A stretch of DNA of 64,000 nt from Monoglobus sp964617455 (GTDB lineage Bacteria; Bacillota; Clostridia; Monoglobales; Monoglobaceae), in NCBI GenBank assembly GCA_964617455.1, contig CAZTYF010000003.1:52037-116036 (forward strand), written 5' to 3'. The notes beneath the pieces are model-generated. The model was not told the DNA's origin. It saw nothing but the letters and a program-made list of their open reading frames with translations, and searched no databases. Both the position numbers and the translations under genes were made by a program. Positions 1 through 9,297 of the stretch are shown piece by piece (the stretch's first letter is position 1; the number at the start of each line of letters is the position of its first letter).

Positions 1-1323
1 GATGTATTGGCTCTGGCGAAGAGTTCCGACGGTCAGCTCTACTATCTGCCCACTCTGAGACAGGAAAAGGCTCAGATGTGCTGGGTATACAGAAAAGATG
101 TATTCGACCAGTTGGGAATTTCCGAATTCCCCAAGACCATCGATGAACTTTATGAGGTATGCGGAAAGATTAAGGCCGCATATCCCGACAAGATTATCAT
201 CTCCACCAACGGTATGGGCACCACATCCCCCGGTTCCGCCATCACGGGCTTCTTCCAGGCATACTGGATTCCCGAACTTATCTTGACTCAGCATTCCTAT
301 GTTGACCCGGTAACCGGAGAGTATGTACCCTATGCCATGACCACGGATGCGGCTCGCGAGATGTACAAGACCTTGAAGAAGTTCAACGACGCCGGCTACA
401 TCGACAAGGAAATCTTCTCCGTTGATAAGGACGGATTCTCCTCAAGACTTGCCCAGGATAATGCATTCATAGCCTATGACTATGTATACAATATCGATGA
501 CTTCACCAAGAAGACAAAGGGTATCAATGCCGACAAACATGCAGAGTGGGCTTGGTCCGCGAATATGATAACGGCATATCCCGAAAAGGGCACGATCTAC
601 AAGAGAGATCCCTTGTACTCCAACTGGGGCCCCGCATTCAGCGACGGCATCCAAGAAGATCCCGACAGATTCAATGCATTGCTCAATATGTTCGACTGGT
701 TTGCCACCGAGGAAGGCCAGCTCTATAACACCTATGGTGTAAAAGAGGATGACCCGGAAGAGTTAAAGGGCGGCATCAAGCCCGGCGACTACAGCTACTC
801 CATGGTTGACGGAGAGCCTCAGTTCAACCCCGGCTGGTATGATGAGAGCAATCCCGCAACCGACAAGGATGAAGACAGACTCTTATCCCTTGAGTATGGT
901 TCCATGGGCTCTCAGTTCAAGAAGCAGCAGCATATGTTCGACAGCATTCGCGGTAAGCAGGTTGAAGAGCTGTATGACGCCTTTATGGCACAGCCCAACT
1001 ACTACCACTTCGACCAGATTCCTATGAGATATAACGAGGATGAAGAGCAAAAGTTCTCGGATCTTGAAATCGCTCTTAACGCCAAGAGAGACGAGTACAT
1101 TCAGAGATTCTTCACCGGCGATGTTGACCCCAACAGCGATTCCGATTGGAATACGTATATCTCCGACATGAACAAAGTCGGCCTGCAGGATTTCATCAAT
1201 CTGCAGAAGACGGTTTATGAGAGAACCAAGGCTCAGGTTGAGCAAGAAGATGCCGAACTGGAAGCGGCTGACAATGCTTCGGCTGCTCCCGAATCCGAAG
1301 AGGCTCCCGCAGAGGCCGAATAA
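1..1323 (+). CDS. Extracellular solute-binding protein of a sugar ABC transporter, 5' end missing
   Basis: The reading frame is open from base 1 (Asp-Val-Leu...) and ends at 1323, so only the C-terminal 440 residues are present. The text (for example AYWIPELILTQHSYVDP and YVYNIDDFTKK) resembles the LplA-like binding proteins that feed oligosaccharide importers; this is family-level recognition, not a substrate assignment. The protein would sit outside the membrane and hand sugars to the permeases, which are presumably encoded upstream of the window. Its position directly before GH28, uxaB and uxaA suggests pectin oligomers such as oligogalacturonate as the substrate (inference). The last 30 residues form an Ala/Glu-rich acidic tail (EAADNASAAPESEEAPAEAE) that is not part of the binding fold. 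A strong terminator follows, so the downstream genes are separately promoted. Confidence 0.8.
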   Translation, partial: DVLALAKSSDGQLYYLPTLRQEKAQMCWVYRKDVFDQLGISEFPKTIDELYEVCGKIKAAYPDKIIISTNGMGTTSPGSAITGFFQAYWIPELILTQHSYVDPVTGEYVPYAMTTDAAREMYKTLKKFNDAGYIDKEIFSVDKDGFSSRLAQDNAFIAYDYVYNIDDFTKKTKGINADKHAEWAWSANMITAYPEKGTIYKRDPLYSNWGPAFSDGIQEDPDRFNALLNMFDWFATEEGQLYNTYGVKEDDPEELKGGIKPGDYSYSMVDGEPQFNPGWYDESNPATDKDEDRLLSLEYGSMGSQFKKQQHMFDSIRGKQVEELYDAFMAQPNYYHFDQIPMRYNEDEEQKFSDLEIALNAKRDEYIQRFFTGDVDPNSDSDWNTYISDMNKVGLQDFINLQKTVYERTKAQVEQEDAELEAADNASAAPESEEAPAEAE

Positions 1324-1359
1324 GAAGCCGAAAACGGGCAAATATGTTAAAGTAAACGT

Positions 1360-1394
1360 ACTGCGGCAAACCGATTTGGTTTGCCGCAGTTTTG
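1360..1394 (+). terminator. Intrinsic terminator after the binding-protein gene
   Basis: A perfect 13-bp stem (ACTGCGGCAAACC at 1360-1372 with its complement at 1378-1390), a 5-nt loop GATTT and a following TTTTGT. It lies 37 bases past the stop codon. Confidence 0.85.
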
Positions 1395-1459
1395 TCGGTA
1401 TTGGATGGAATAATTTGCCGCTTTTTTCCAAAGAAATGCAATATTTCACCGTTTGGGGA

Positions 1460-1488
1460 TTGACTTTATAAGCGGTTGGATATATAAT
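1460..1488 (+). promoter_or_regulatory. Sigma-A-type promoter of the GH28-uxaB-uxaA operon
   Basis: TTGACT at 1460-1465, a 17-base spacer and TATAAT at 1483-1488. The leader to the GH28 start is about 40 bases and carries ACGGAGG before the ATG at 1534. No clear operator for a GntR or LacI regulator was recognised. Confidence 0.75.
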
Positions 1489-1533
1489 TACTATGAATGA
1501 ATAATTTCTAAAAAGATATAACGGAGGTTTACT

Positions 1534-3015
1534 ATGGGCACATTATCAACTGTCTTAGATGTTACCGAATATGGCGTAATCGGTGACGGACAAACCAACA
1601 ATACCAAAGCCATTGCGGGCGTTATCGAAAAGCTCAAAGAAAAAGGCGGCGGCACCCTCTATTTCCCGCCCGGTGAATATGTTACCGGCACGATTATGCT
1701 CGGCGACTGTATGACTTTATATCTTGAGGGCGGTGCCATAATATTGGGAAGCGAAAACCCGGACGACTATCCCATGCTCACCAACAAAGAGATAGAGGGC
1801 TACAACAGAGGCGGCCATGCGGGCCTTGTGTGTGCCATCAAAGCAAAGCGGGTCACCGTTACGGGCAGAGGCATAATAGACGGCCGGGGTTACTACTGGT
1901 GGGACGACCCCGACAATCAGTACAGGCCTCGGGCATTTCAGCCCATACTGTGCAACAATGTGCGGCTGGAGGGCATCAGTATCCGCAACTCGGCCATGTG
2001 GACCGTTCATCCCATATGCTGCCTGAATGTGGTTATCGACGGCATATCCGTTCGCAATCCTGCGGACTCCCCCAACACGGACGGAATCAACCCGGAGAGC
2101 TGCCGCAACGTTCGTATCTCCAACTGTTCCATAACGGTGGGAGACGACTGTGTGACCTTGAAATCCGGAACGGAGGATGACGACCTTCAAAAGCAGCACG
2201 CCTGCGAGAACATAACCATAACCAACTGTACCATGAACGACGGGCACGGCGGCGTTGTTATAGGCAGCGAGATGTCCGGCGGAGTCAGAAACGTTACCAT
2301 TTCCAACTGTGTATTCAACGGCACGGACAGAGGAATCAGAATCAAGACCCGCCGCAAGAGAGGCGGCTTTGTGAAGGATGTCAGAATTGACAACATCATC
2401 ATGTATGATGTATATTCACCCCTCACCATCAACGGCTACTACCAGTGCGGCGGAACCGACCCGGACGATGAGGAACTGTTCAGCTTGGGGCCGAGACCCA
2501 TTGAGGACAGCACTCCGGTGTTCAAAAACATATACATCAGCAACATCACCGCAAGAGAGGTCAAGTGCGCCGCAGGATATATCTACGGCCTGCCCGAGAT
2601 GCCCGTAAAGGGCCTCCACATAGACAACTTCGTTTGCACCATGACAAAGGGAGAGCACAACGTGGCCAGCGAGCCGATTATGGCCTGGCACATCAAGCCC
2701 GTCAGCCATTACGGATTTTACTGCGCCAATATGAAGGATGTATGCTTTAACAACATCCACATCACGGCGGAGCAGTCTCCTTCGATTATCATAGAGCAGT
2801 CCGACTCCGTAAAAATCAGCGGTATGACATCTCCCGGGGACAACACGGCTGTTCGCATCAGAAAGTCAACGGATATTCTGCTGAGCAACTCTTTGATTTC
2901 CCCCACGGCGGAAACATTCCTGGAGGTTGACGAGGAGTCCAAAAAATCCCTTGCAATCAACGGTGTTGCCGTGACGGATACGGAGAGACAGAAGGTAATG
3001 GAAATCATTGATTAA
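1534..3015 (+). CDS. Glycoside hydrolase family 28 polygalacturonase-type enzyme
   Basis: A 493-residue right-handed beta-helix protein of the pectin-cleaving GH28 family, which hydrolyses alpha-1,4 links between galacturonate units. All family signatures are visible: NTDG near residue 180, the GDD aspartates near 203-205, GHGG near 237 and RIK near 269. The N-terminus (MGTLSTVLDVTEYGVIGDG) starts directly in the pectate-lyase-3-like fold and has no signal peptide, so the enzyme is probably cytoplasmic and acts on imported short oligogalacturonates; an exo mode is likely but inferred. It is first in an operon with uxaB (17-base gap) and uxaA, which process the released galacturonate. The start is set by ACGGAGG seven bases before the ATG. 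Confidence 0.9.
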   Translation: MGTLSTVLDVTEYGVIGDGQTNNTKAIAGVIEKLKEKGGGTLYFPPGEYVTGTIMLGDCMTLYLEGGAIILGSENPDDYPMLTNKEIEGYNRGGHAGLVCAIKAKRVTVTGRGIIDGRGYYWWDDPDNQYRPRAFQPILCNNVRLEGISIRNSAMWTVHPICCLNVVIDGISVRNPADSPNTDGINPESCRNVRISNCSITVGDDCVTLKSGTEDDDLQKQHACENITITNCTMNDGHGGVVIGSEMSGGVRNVTISNCVFNGTDRGIRIKTRRKRGGFVKDVRIDNIIMYDVYSPLTINGYYQCGGTDPDDEELFSLGPRPIEDSTPVFKNIYISNITAREVKCAAGYIYGLPEMPVKGLHIDNFVCTMTKGEHNVASEPIMAWHIKPVSHYGFYCANMKDVCFNNIHITAEQSPSIIIEQSDSVKISGMTSPGDNTAVRIRKSTDILLSNSLISPTAETFLEVDEESKKSLAINGVAVTDTERQKVMEIID

Positions 3016-3032
3016 AAATAGGAGGGTTAAAA

Positions 3033-4406
3033 ATGGAAAGGTTAAAAAGAAAAGAAGAATGCCGGCTTAAGGAGCGGTTTTTACAGTTTGGCGAAGGCAA
3101 CTTCCTTCGGGGATTTGTGGATTGGATGATTGACCGCCTGAACAAAGAAAACGGCTATGACGGGGGAGTTGTTGTGGTTCAGCCCGTCAATGTGGGTCCG
3201 GTGGTAAAAATGCTCAACGAGCAGGACGGACTCTATACCCTGTATCTGCGGGGCCTTTTGAACGGCGAAAAAGTTGAAGAGACAAGGGTGGTTGAATGTA
3301 TAACCCGGGGCATAAATCCCTTTGAGGATACCGAAGCTTTCTATGCCTGTGCGGAAAATCCGGATTTGAGATACATCATTTCCAACACCACTGAGGCTGG
3401 CATAGAATATAAGCCCAATCAGGACCCCAATGATTTCGAGGCCCTCACATTCCCCGGCAAGCTTACCACCTTTATGAAAAAGAGATATGACGCAGGCCTG
3501 CCAGGATTTCTCCTTCTGCCCTGCGAACTCATCGACAAAAACGGAGATGAACTCAAAAAGTGCATAAAGAAGCATGCCGCCGATTTTGGCTACGGTGACG
3601 ACTTTATCAAGTGGGTTGACGAGGAGAACTACTTCACAAACACCTTGGTCGACAGAATCGTTACGGGCTATCCTCGGGATACGGCCAAAGAGATGGAGCA
3701 GGAATACGGCTACCTTGACAATGTTATCGACACGGCGGAGATATTCCACCTGTGGGTTATAGAGGGTGACAAGAAGTACGCAGAGGAGCTCCCCTTTGAC
3801 AAGTTGGGTATGAATGTTCTGTGGACGGACGATGTTACTCCCTACAAAAAGAGAAAGGTGAGAATCTTAAACGGCGCCCACACCATGATGGTTTTGGCGG
3901 CCCACTTGGCGGGAATCGAGACGGTCAAAGAGGCAATGGATGACGAGTTGATATACAGTTTTATGCACAAAGGCCTGTTTGAGGAGATAATCCCCACTTT
4001 GGACCTTCCCAAGGACGAGCTTGTGCAGTTTGCCAACGATGTTATCGAGCGGTTCAAAAATCCCTTCATCAAGCACTATCTGCTGAGCATTGCCCTAAAC
4101 TCCGTGTCCAAATTCCAAGTCAGGGTCCTGCCCTCCATTCTTGAATATATAAAAGCCAATAACAAAGAACCCAAATGTTTGGTATTCTCCCTGGCAGCCC
4201 TGATTGCTTTCTACAGAACGGATGCCGCCAACGACAATTCGGATGTTATGGCCTTTATGAAAGACGCAAGCGTCGGAGACATTTTGGCAAAGACCGAGTA
4301 TTGGGGACAGGATTTGAGCTTCCTTAAGCCCTCCATCGACAAATACCTTGCCGCAATAGACGAAAAAGGTATCAGAGGTGCCATGGAAGATGTGGTAAAC
4401 GGCTGA
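3033..4406 (+). CDS. uxaB: Tagaturonate reductase (altronate oxidoreductase)
   Basis: A 457-residue member of the long-chain mannitol dehydrogenase family. It reduces D-tagaturonate to D-altronate with NADH in the hexuronate (Ashwell) pathway in the cytoplasm. The N-terminal FGEGNFLRGFVDWMID stretch is the typical start of the UxaB nucleotide-binding domain, and KVRILNGAHT near residues 275-283 matches the family active-site region with its lysine and histidine. Length is close to the usual 480. AGGAGGG lies before the ATG. Its neighbours on both sides, GH28 and uxaA, make UxaB more likely than the paralogous fructuronate reductase UxuB or mannitol dehydrogenase. The isomerase UxaC that would supply tagaturonate is not in the window. 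Confidence 0.9.
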   Translation: MERLKRKEECRLKERFLQFGEGNFLRGFVDWMIDRLNKENGYDGGVVVVQPVNVGPVVKMLNEQDGLYTLYLRGLLNGEKVEETRVVECITRGINPFEDTEAFYACAENPDLRYIISNTTEAGIEYKPNQDPNDFEALTFPGKLTTFMKKRYDAGLPGFLLLPCELIDKNGDELKKCIKKHAADFGYGDDFIKWVDEENYFTNTLVDRIVTGYPRDTAKEMEQEYGYLDNVIDTAEIFHLWVIEGDKKYAEELPFDKLGMNVLWTDDVTPYKKRKVRILNGAHTMMVLAAHLAGIETVKEAMDDELIYSFMHKGLFEEIIPTLDLPKDELVQFANDVIERFKNPFIKHYLLSIALNSVSKFQVRVLPSILEYIKANNKEPKCLVFSLAALIAFYRTDAANDNSDVMAFMKDASVGDILAKTEYWGQDLSFLKPSIDKYLAAIDEKGIRGAMEDVVNG

Positions 4407-4427
4407 TACAATCGGGAGGGTTTGAAT

Positions 4428-5843
4428 ATGGCAAAGATAAAGATAAGTCCCCTTGACAATGTGGAAGTCAATGTGGGCGGCGAGTACGACGGCCACAAGA
4501 CCGCCATTCGGGATATCAAAAAAGGCGAAAATATAATAAAATACGGCTATCCCATAGGCCATGCCCTTGAGGATATAAAGGCCGGGGAGCACGTGCACAC
4601 CCACAATATCAAAACCAACTTAAGCGGCATTTTGGAATATAAATACGAGCCCGTCGACTGCGCCATAAAAAAGGCGGAGGACAAACTGACATTTAACGGT
4701 TTTGTTCGGGACGACGGCAGCGTGGGCATCCGAAACGAAATCTGGATAGTGAACACGGTGGGCTGCATTAACAGGACGGCGGAGAAGTTGGCAAGGCTTG
4801 CCGGAGAGAAATATGCAGGCAGAACGGACGGCATATACACCTTTGTGCATCCTTTCGGCTGCTCACAGCTTGGGGATGACCAAAAAACCACCCAGGCCAT
4901 TCTGAAGGGTTTGGTGAACCATCCCAATGCGGCAGGCGTTTTGGTTTTGGGCTTGGGCTGCGAGAACAACAACATACCCGTGTTCAAAGAGGTTTTGGGA
5001 GAATATAATCCGGACAGAGTGAAGTTTATGTCCACCCAGGACTATGACGATGAACTTGAACAGGGCCTCAAGCTCATAGGCGAGCTTGTGGAATATGCGC
5101 AAAAATTCAAGAGAACCCCCTGCGACCTTTCCAAATTGGTTGTGGGACTCAAGTGCGGCGGAAGCGACGGTTTTTCGGGTCTTACCGCCAATCCCTTGGT
5201 GGGACGGTTCTCCGATTTGCTCATTGCCCACGGCGGAAGCACCATATTGACCGAGGTTCCCGAAATGTTCGGCGCGGAGACGCTGCTTATGAACAGGTGC
5301 AGGGATGAGGAAACATTCCACAAGGTGGTTGACCTTATAAACAACTTCAAAGAGTATTTTATGCGCCACAATCAGGTGGTCTATGAAAATCCCTCGCCGG
5401 GCAACAAAAAGGGCGGGATCACCACCCTTGAAGACAAATCCTTGGGCTGCGTTCAAAAGAGCGGCACGGGAGAAGTGGTGGATGTTATCCAAATCGGCGA
5501 GCACGTCAAAAAGCAGGGTCTCAACCTGCTCACGGGCCCCGGAAACGATATCGTTGCGGTGACGAACCTGACAGCCTCCGGCTGCCATATGGTTCTGTTC
5601 ACCACCGGCAGAGGAACCCCCGTAGGCGCTCCCGTTCCCACGGTGAAAATCTCCTCCAACTCAGGCTTGGCCCGACGGAAACCCCATTGGATTGACTTCA
5701 ATGCGGGACCCATTGTGGAAGGTGCGGATTTGACCCGGGATTTGCTGAACCTGGTGATTGATGTGGCAAACGGAAGACAGACCAACAACGAAAAGAACGG
5801 CTACAGAGAGATTTCCATCTTCAAAGACGGGGTAGTGCTTTAA
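4428..5843 (+). CDS. uxaA: Altronate dehydratase
   Basis: A 471-residue UxaA-family protein that removes water from D-altronate to give 2-keto-3-deoxygluconate. The N-terminal 95 residues form the SAF-like domain (AGEHVHTHNIKTNL), followed by the large catalytic domain with GSVGIRNEIWIVNTVGC, GLKCGGSDGFSG and FTTGRGTPVG, all typical of the altronate/galactarate dehydratase family. I place the start at the ATG at 4428, seven bases after GGGAGGG; an in-frame TTG at 4422 overlaps that ribosome site and is less likely. Galactarate dehydratase GarD is the main alternative, but the gene order GH28-uxaB-uxaA argues for altronate. KDG kinase and KDPG aldolase are not in the window. Confidence 0.92.
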   Translation: MAKIKISPLDNVEVNVGGEYDGHKTAIRDIKKGENIIKYGYPIGHALEDIKAGEHVHTHNIKTNLSGILEYKYEPVDCAIKKAEDKLTFNGFVRDDGSVGIRNEIWIVNTVGCINRTAEKLARLAGEKYAGRTDGIYTFVHPFGCSQLGDDQKTTQAILKGLVNHPNAAGVLVLGLGCENNNIPVFKEVLGEYNPDRVKFMSTQDYDDELEQGLKLIGELVEYAQKFKRTPCDLSKLVVGLKCGGSDGFSGLTANPLVGRFSDLLIAHGGSTILTEVPEMFGAETLLMNRCRDEETFHKVVDLINNFKEYFMRHNQVVYENPSPGNKKGGITTLEDKSLGCVQKSGTGEVVDVIQIGEHVKKQGLNLLTGPGNDIVAVTNLTASGCHMVLFTTGRGTPVGAPVPTVKISSNSGLARRKPHWIDFNAGPIVEGADLTRDLLNLVIDVANGRQTNNEKNGYREISIFKDGVVL

Positions 5844-5859
5844 TAAAAACGACTTTTGA

Positions 5860-5891
5860 CTCCCCCTCCTTAGTCTCTAAGGGGAGGGGAG
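5860..5891 (+). terminator. Strong GC-rich hairpin after uxaA
   Basis: CTCCCCCTCCTTA at 5860-5872 pairs with TAAGGGGAGGGGAG at 5878-5891 around a GTCTC loop. The following CATATTTTA is only weakly T-rich, so it may stop transcription partly or act as an mRNA-stabilising stem before the GH43 gene. Confidence 0.55.
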
Positions 5892-5964
5892 CATATTTTA
5901 ACCGCGGACAGCAAAGGAAAGCGGTAGGCGTAAGCCTATGGTACAAGAACATAAGGAGGATTTT

Positions 5965-7509
5965 ATGAACAGAAAAGAGGGAAAATGGATTGCCGATTTG
6001 GGCGACGGTACCTACAAAAATCCCATACTCTACGCTGATTATTCCGACCCGGATGTTATAAGAGTGGGTGAGGATTTCTATATGACCGCATCAAGCTTCA
6101 CATACACTCCGGGCCTGCCCATACTCCATTCCAAGGATTTGGTAAACTGGGAAATCATAAACTACGCCGTAAGGAAGCAATCCGACAGATACAACAGACC
6201 CGTCCACGGCTGCGGTGTGTGGGCTCCCGCCATTCGCTATCACGAGGGCAAATTCTATATCTACTACGGAGATCCGGATTTGGGAATTTTTATGACCTGC
6301 ACCGATGACCCATATGGCGAGTGGTCGGATTTGGTACTGGTGAAGGAAGCGGTGGGCATAATCGACACCTGCCCCCTGTGGGACGACGACGGCAAGGCAT
6401 ACATCGTTCACGGATATGCCAACAGCCGCTGCGGCATAAAGAGCCACCTTGCGGTTTGTGAAATGAATTGGGAAGGTACCCGTGTCATCGGCGAGGACAA
6501 GTTCATATTCGACGGCTCCGTAAGCCAGCCCGTAATAGAAGGTCCCAAAATATACAAAAGAGACGGAATGTATTATGTCTTGGCACCGGCGGGAGGCGTT
6601 CCCACCGGCTGGCAAGTGGCCCTCCGAAGCAAGAACATCTACGGCCCCTATGAGGACCATATCGTGATGCGCCAAGGCAAAACCGAAATCAACGGCCCTC
6701 ATCAGGGCGGTTTGGTTGAATTGGAAAACGGGGAGAACTGGTTCATTCACTTCCAGGATTTGGAGGTGATCGGACGAATCACCCACCTTCAGCCCGTCAC
6801 CTGGACAGACGGCTGGCCCGTTATGGGAGAAAATATCGACAGCGGCCTCTGCGGCCAGCCTGTGGCGAGATATAAAAAACCGAATGTGGGCAAGAGCTAT
6901 CCCGTAAGCACCATAGCCACCTCCGACGATTTTACGGGCAATAAACTGGGACTTCAGTGGCAGTGGCAGTGCAATCCCAAGGAGGAGTGGTATTCCCTTG
7001 AAAACAAGGGCAAGCTGAGACTGTTCAGCGAGGAATTTAAGATCGAGCAGGAGAAGTATCTGTGGCACGTCCCCAATCTTTTGACTCAGCTGTGGCAGGC
7101 CCCCTCAATGGTGGTAACCACCAAGGTGTCCCTCCCCAAGGGCGTGGGAAAGAACAAAGCCGTTCTGGGGGTCATAGGCTATAAGTACGGATATATCGCC
7201 CTTACCGACACGGGAATCGCGGAGTTTCGGGTGGGAGACTTCAAAACCATCACCGAGGAGGAGCCTGAGCAGTTGGTGGCGGATAAATGTATAGGAACCA
7301 CCGAGGCGTATCTCAGGTGTGAAATAATATCCCGCACAAACGGCAAAAAAGCCATGGGCAGGGTGTCCTACAGCGTTGACGGGAACGATTTCATAAAATT
7401 GGGCGAATTCGATATCCTCCAAGGCAGATGGGTGGGAGCCAAAACCTGCATTGCCTGCTTGGGAGAAAAAGGCGCCTATGCGGACTTTGAAGATTTTCTG
7501 GTGGTATAG
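5965..7509 (+). CDS. Glycoside hydrolase family 43 beta-xylosidase/arabinofuranosidase-type enzyme
   Basis: A 514-residue two-domain GH43 protein. The N-terminal five-bladed propeller carries YADYSDPDVIRVGEDFYM (general base Asp), TASSFTYTPGLPILHSKDL and, later, a probable general acid in PVIEGPKIYKRDGMYY. The C-terminal 200 residues have the beta-sandwich layout of GH43 beta-xylosidases. There is no signal peptide, so the enzyme is predicted in the cytoplasm and would cut xylose or arabinose residues from imported oligosaccharides, consistent with pectin side chains. I choose the ATG at 5965, four bases after AAGGAGGA; the in-frame ATG at 5938 lies upstream of that site. It may be co-transcribed with uxaA despite the hairpin between them. 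Confidence 0.88.
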   Translation: MNRKEGKWIADLGDGTYKNPILYADYSDPDVIRVGEDFYMTASSFTYTPGLPILHSKDLVNWEIINYAVRKQSDRYNRPVHGCGVWAPAIRYHEGKFYIYYGDPDLGIFMTCTDDPYGEWSDLVLVKEAVGIIDTCPLWDDDGKAYIVHGYANSRCGIKSHLAVCEMNWEGTRVIGEDKFIFDGSVSQPVIEGPKIYKRDGMYYVLAPAGGVPTGWQVALRSKNIYGPYEDHIVMRQGKTEINGPHQGGLVELENGENWFIHFQDLEVIGRITHLQPVTWTDGWPVMGENIDSGLCGQPVARYKKPNVGKSYPVSTIATSDDFTGNKLGLQWQWQCNPKEEWYSLENKGKLRLFSEEFKIEQEKYLWHVPNLLTQLWQAPSMVVTTKVSLPKGVGKNKAVLGVIGYKYGYIALTDTGIAEFRVGDFKTITEEEPEQLVADKCIGTTEAYLRCEIISRTNGKKAMGRVSYSVDGNDFIKLGEFDILQGRWVGAKTCIACLGEKGAYADFEDFLVV

Positions 7510-7519
7510 ATAACAACCG

Positions 7520-7564
7520 ATCGGGTCGGGGCTCGGTCCGAAGAGCCCGAAGCTCCGACTCGAT
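7520..7564 (+). terminator. Nested stem-loop after the GH43 gene
   Basis: Outer arms ATCGGGTCGG (7520-7529) and CCGACTCGAT (7555-7564), inner arms GGGCTC (7529-7534) and GAGCCC (7543-7548). No good T-run follows, so a terminator role is uncertain. Confidence 0.4.
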
Positions 7565-7616
7565 GTGATTTGAATTTAAATATTTCGGAAATTTCCATGG
7601 CAAAGGGGCAGAAACA

Positions 7617-8534
7617 TTGACACAGAACATCATAACCGTAGGCACTCAGGTGGCTATACTTTTCGTCTTAATCGGAGTGGGCTTTTGTTGTGCCAAAGCG
7701 AAAATCTTGGGCGACAAAGCCATAAAGGGTATAACAAACCTATTGCTGTATATAGTGACTCCCTGCGTCATTGTAAACTCCTATCAAAGGGATTTCGACA
7801 GGAGTATGTTAAAAGGTCTGGGTATAACTTTCGCCGCCGCCTTTATGTCCCACATTGTCGCTATAATTTTGGCTCATGTTTTCATTCGGGACAGGGATAA
7901 GCGCCGAGAGAAAGTTCTCAGATTCGGAACCGTCTTTTCCAACTGCGGCTATATGTCCCTGCCCCTTCAAAATGCCCTTTTGGGCGCCGATGGGGTGTTC
8001 TATGGAGCGACCTATATTGCGGTGTTCAACATAGTTATGTGGACCTATGGGGTGTTTTTGATGGACGGAGGCCTCAAGGCCATATCCCTCAGAAAAATAT
8101 TCATAAACCCGGGAGTAATCGGCACCGCAGCGGGAGTTTTGGTCTTTGTTTTGTCCATCAAACTGCCCAAGGTGATATCCGAGCCCATAAGCAGTTTGGC
8201 GGCCCTCAACACTCCCCTGCCCATGATCGTCATAGGCTACCGTCTGGCGGCCTCGGGACTTAGGATTCGGGGCTCCGGAATGTATGCGATGATACTCCTG
8301 CGCCTTGTCATATCCCCCCTCATTATGCTTGGAGGCCTCTTGCTCTGCGGAATTCGAGGCACTGTTTTGGTGGCCTGCGTCATTGCAGCCTCCGCACCCT
8401 GCGCCGCATCGACCACTATGTTCGCGGAAAAATTCAACGGCGACGCCGCCTTGGCGGCCTCCTGCGTGTCCGTCACCACCGTTCTTTCCGTAATCACCAT
8501 GCCGCTGATTGTGGCACTTGCGGGAGCAGTGTGA
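7617..8534 (+). CDS. AEC-family (auxin efflux carrier type) membrane transporter
   Basis: A 305-residue, strongly hydrophobic protein with about ten membrane segments in two halves. The stretches NLLLYIVTPCVIVNSY, near residues 40-55, and FSNCGYMSLPLQNALLG are characteristic of the AEC family, which moves organic acids such as malate across the cytoplasmic membrane. Conserved Pro and Asn residues are present in both halves (TPC, then ASAPCAASTTMFAEKF). The start is a TTG at 7617, preceded by AAAGGGG at a normal distance; the ATG at 7599 leads straight into a stop. Substrate cannot be told from sequence. It could export an acid end product or take up an organic acid. Confidence 0.85.
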   Translation: MTQNIITVGTQVAILFVLIGVGFCCAKAKILGDKAIKGITNLLLYIVTPCVIVNSYQRDFDRSMLKGLGITFAAAFMSHIVAIILAHVFIRDRDKRREKVLRFGTVFSNCGYMSLPLQNALLGADGVFYGATYIAVFNIVMWTYGVFLMDGGLKAISLRKIFINPGVIGTAAGVLVFVLSIKLPKVISEPISSLAALNTPLPMIVIGYRLAASGLRIRGSGMYAMILLRLVISPLIMLGGLLLCGIRGTVLVACVIAASAPCAASTTMFAEKFNGDAALAASCVSVTTVLSVITMPLIVALAGAV

Positions 8535-8598
8535 GGGAAATCCCCCGGGAGGCGGGAAAATCGAAATATAGACAAATATAAAATCGGAGAAATGAAAA

Positions 8599-9261
8599 AT
8601 GCTTGATGAATCAAAAAGAAAATTTATCGGATTTATGATTGAGTCGGATGTGCTGCGGTTCGGAGAATTTATTACCAAAAGCGGCCGTAAAACTCCCTAT
8701 TTTATCAATACCGGGAACTACCGCACGGGCAGACAGATTGCCCTGTTGGCGGAGTTTTACGGAAAGCTCATCGCCGAGAAGTGCGGAGATGAGTTCGACT
8801 GTATGTTCGGTCCCGCCTATAAGGGAATTCCCTTGGCAGCCGCAACGGCGGCGGCCCTATATCGCCGGTACGGCATGGATAAGCCCTATTTCTTCAACCG
8901 AAAAGAGGAGAAGGACCATGGGGAGGGAGGCTCCCTTGTGGGATACAAGCCAAAAGACGGAGACCGGGTGATTGTCATTGAGGATGTTATCACGGCGGGA
9001 ACCGCTATTCGGGAGACCATGCCCATACTGACAGGAGCAGCCAAAGTCACCGTCCCTCATATGTTCATATCTGTGGATAGGTGCGAAACAGGTCGAAATC
9101 CGGGCAAAACCGCCGTTTCGGAAGTCAGGGAAGAGTTTGGAACAGAGGTCCATTCGATTGTCACCGTCAGGGACATTCACGAATATCTGAAAGAAGCCGG
9201 TGCCGAAAAATCCCTGATCGAAAATATGGAAGATTATATGGCAAAATATTGCGCAGTATAA
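8599..9261 (+). CDS. pyrE: Orotate phosphoribosyltransferase
   Basis: A 220-residue type I phosphoribosyltransferase that joins orotate to PRPP to make orotidine 5'-monophosphate in pyrimidine synthesis. The PRPP-binding signature VIVIEDVITAGTAIRE (near residues 128-143) is intact, and SGRKTPYFINTGNY near residue 24 together with MFGPAYKGIPLA matches the orotate-specific subfamily. Length is typical (about 210-225). The start follows GGAGAAATGAAAA. The gene lies 64 bases after the AEC transporter on the same strand and is followed by a strong hairpin terminator. No PyrR binding element was recognised upstream. Confidence 0.92.
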   Translation: MLDESKRKFIGFMIESDVLRFGEFITKSGRKTPYFINTGNYRTGRQIALLAEFYGKLIAEKCGDEFDCMFGPAYKGIPLAAATAAALYRRYGMDKPYFFNRKEEKDHGEGGSLVGYKPKDGDRVIVIEDVITAGTAIRETMPILTGAAKVTVPHMFISVDRCETGRNPGKTAVSEVREEFGTEVHSIVTVRDIHEYLKEAGAEKSLIENMEDYMAKYCAV

Positions 9262-9297
9262 ATCATTCCTCTATTAAGATTTTATATAGCATAAAAA

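Noticed and set aside
883..1449. 188-residue minus-strand frame over the binding-protein gene
   Set aside because: It lies opposite a well-supported gene, has no ribosome site or homology-like text, and runs across the terminator.
7520..7564. Riboswitch before the AEC transporter
   Set aside because: A nested hairpin is present but no conserved aptamer core could be recognised; recorded as a possible terminator instead.
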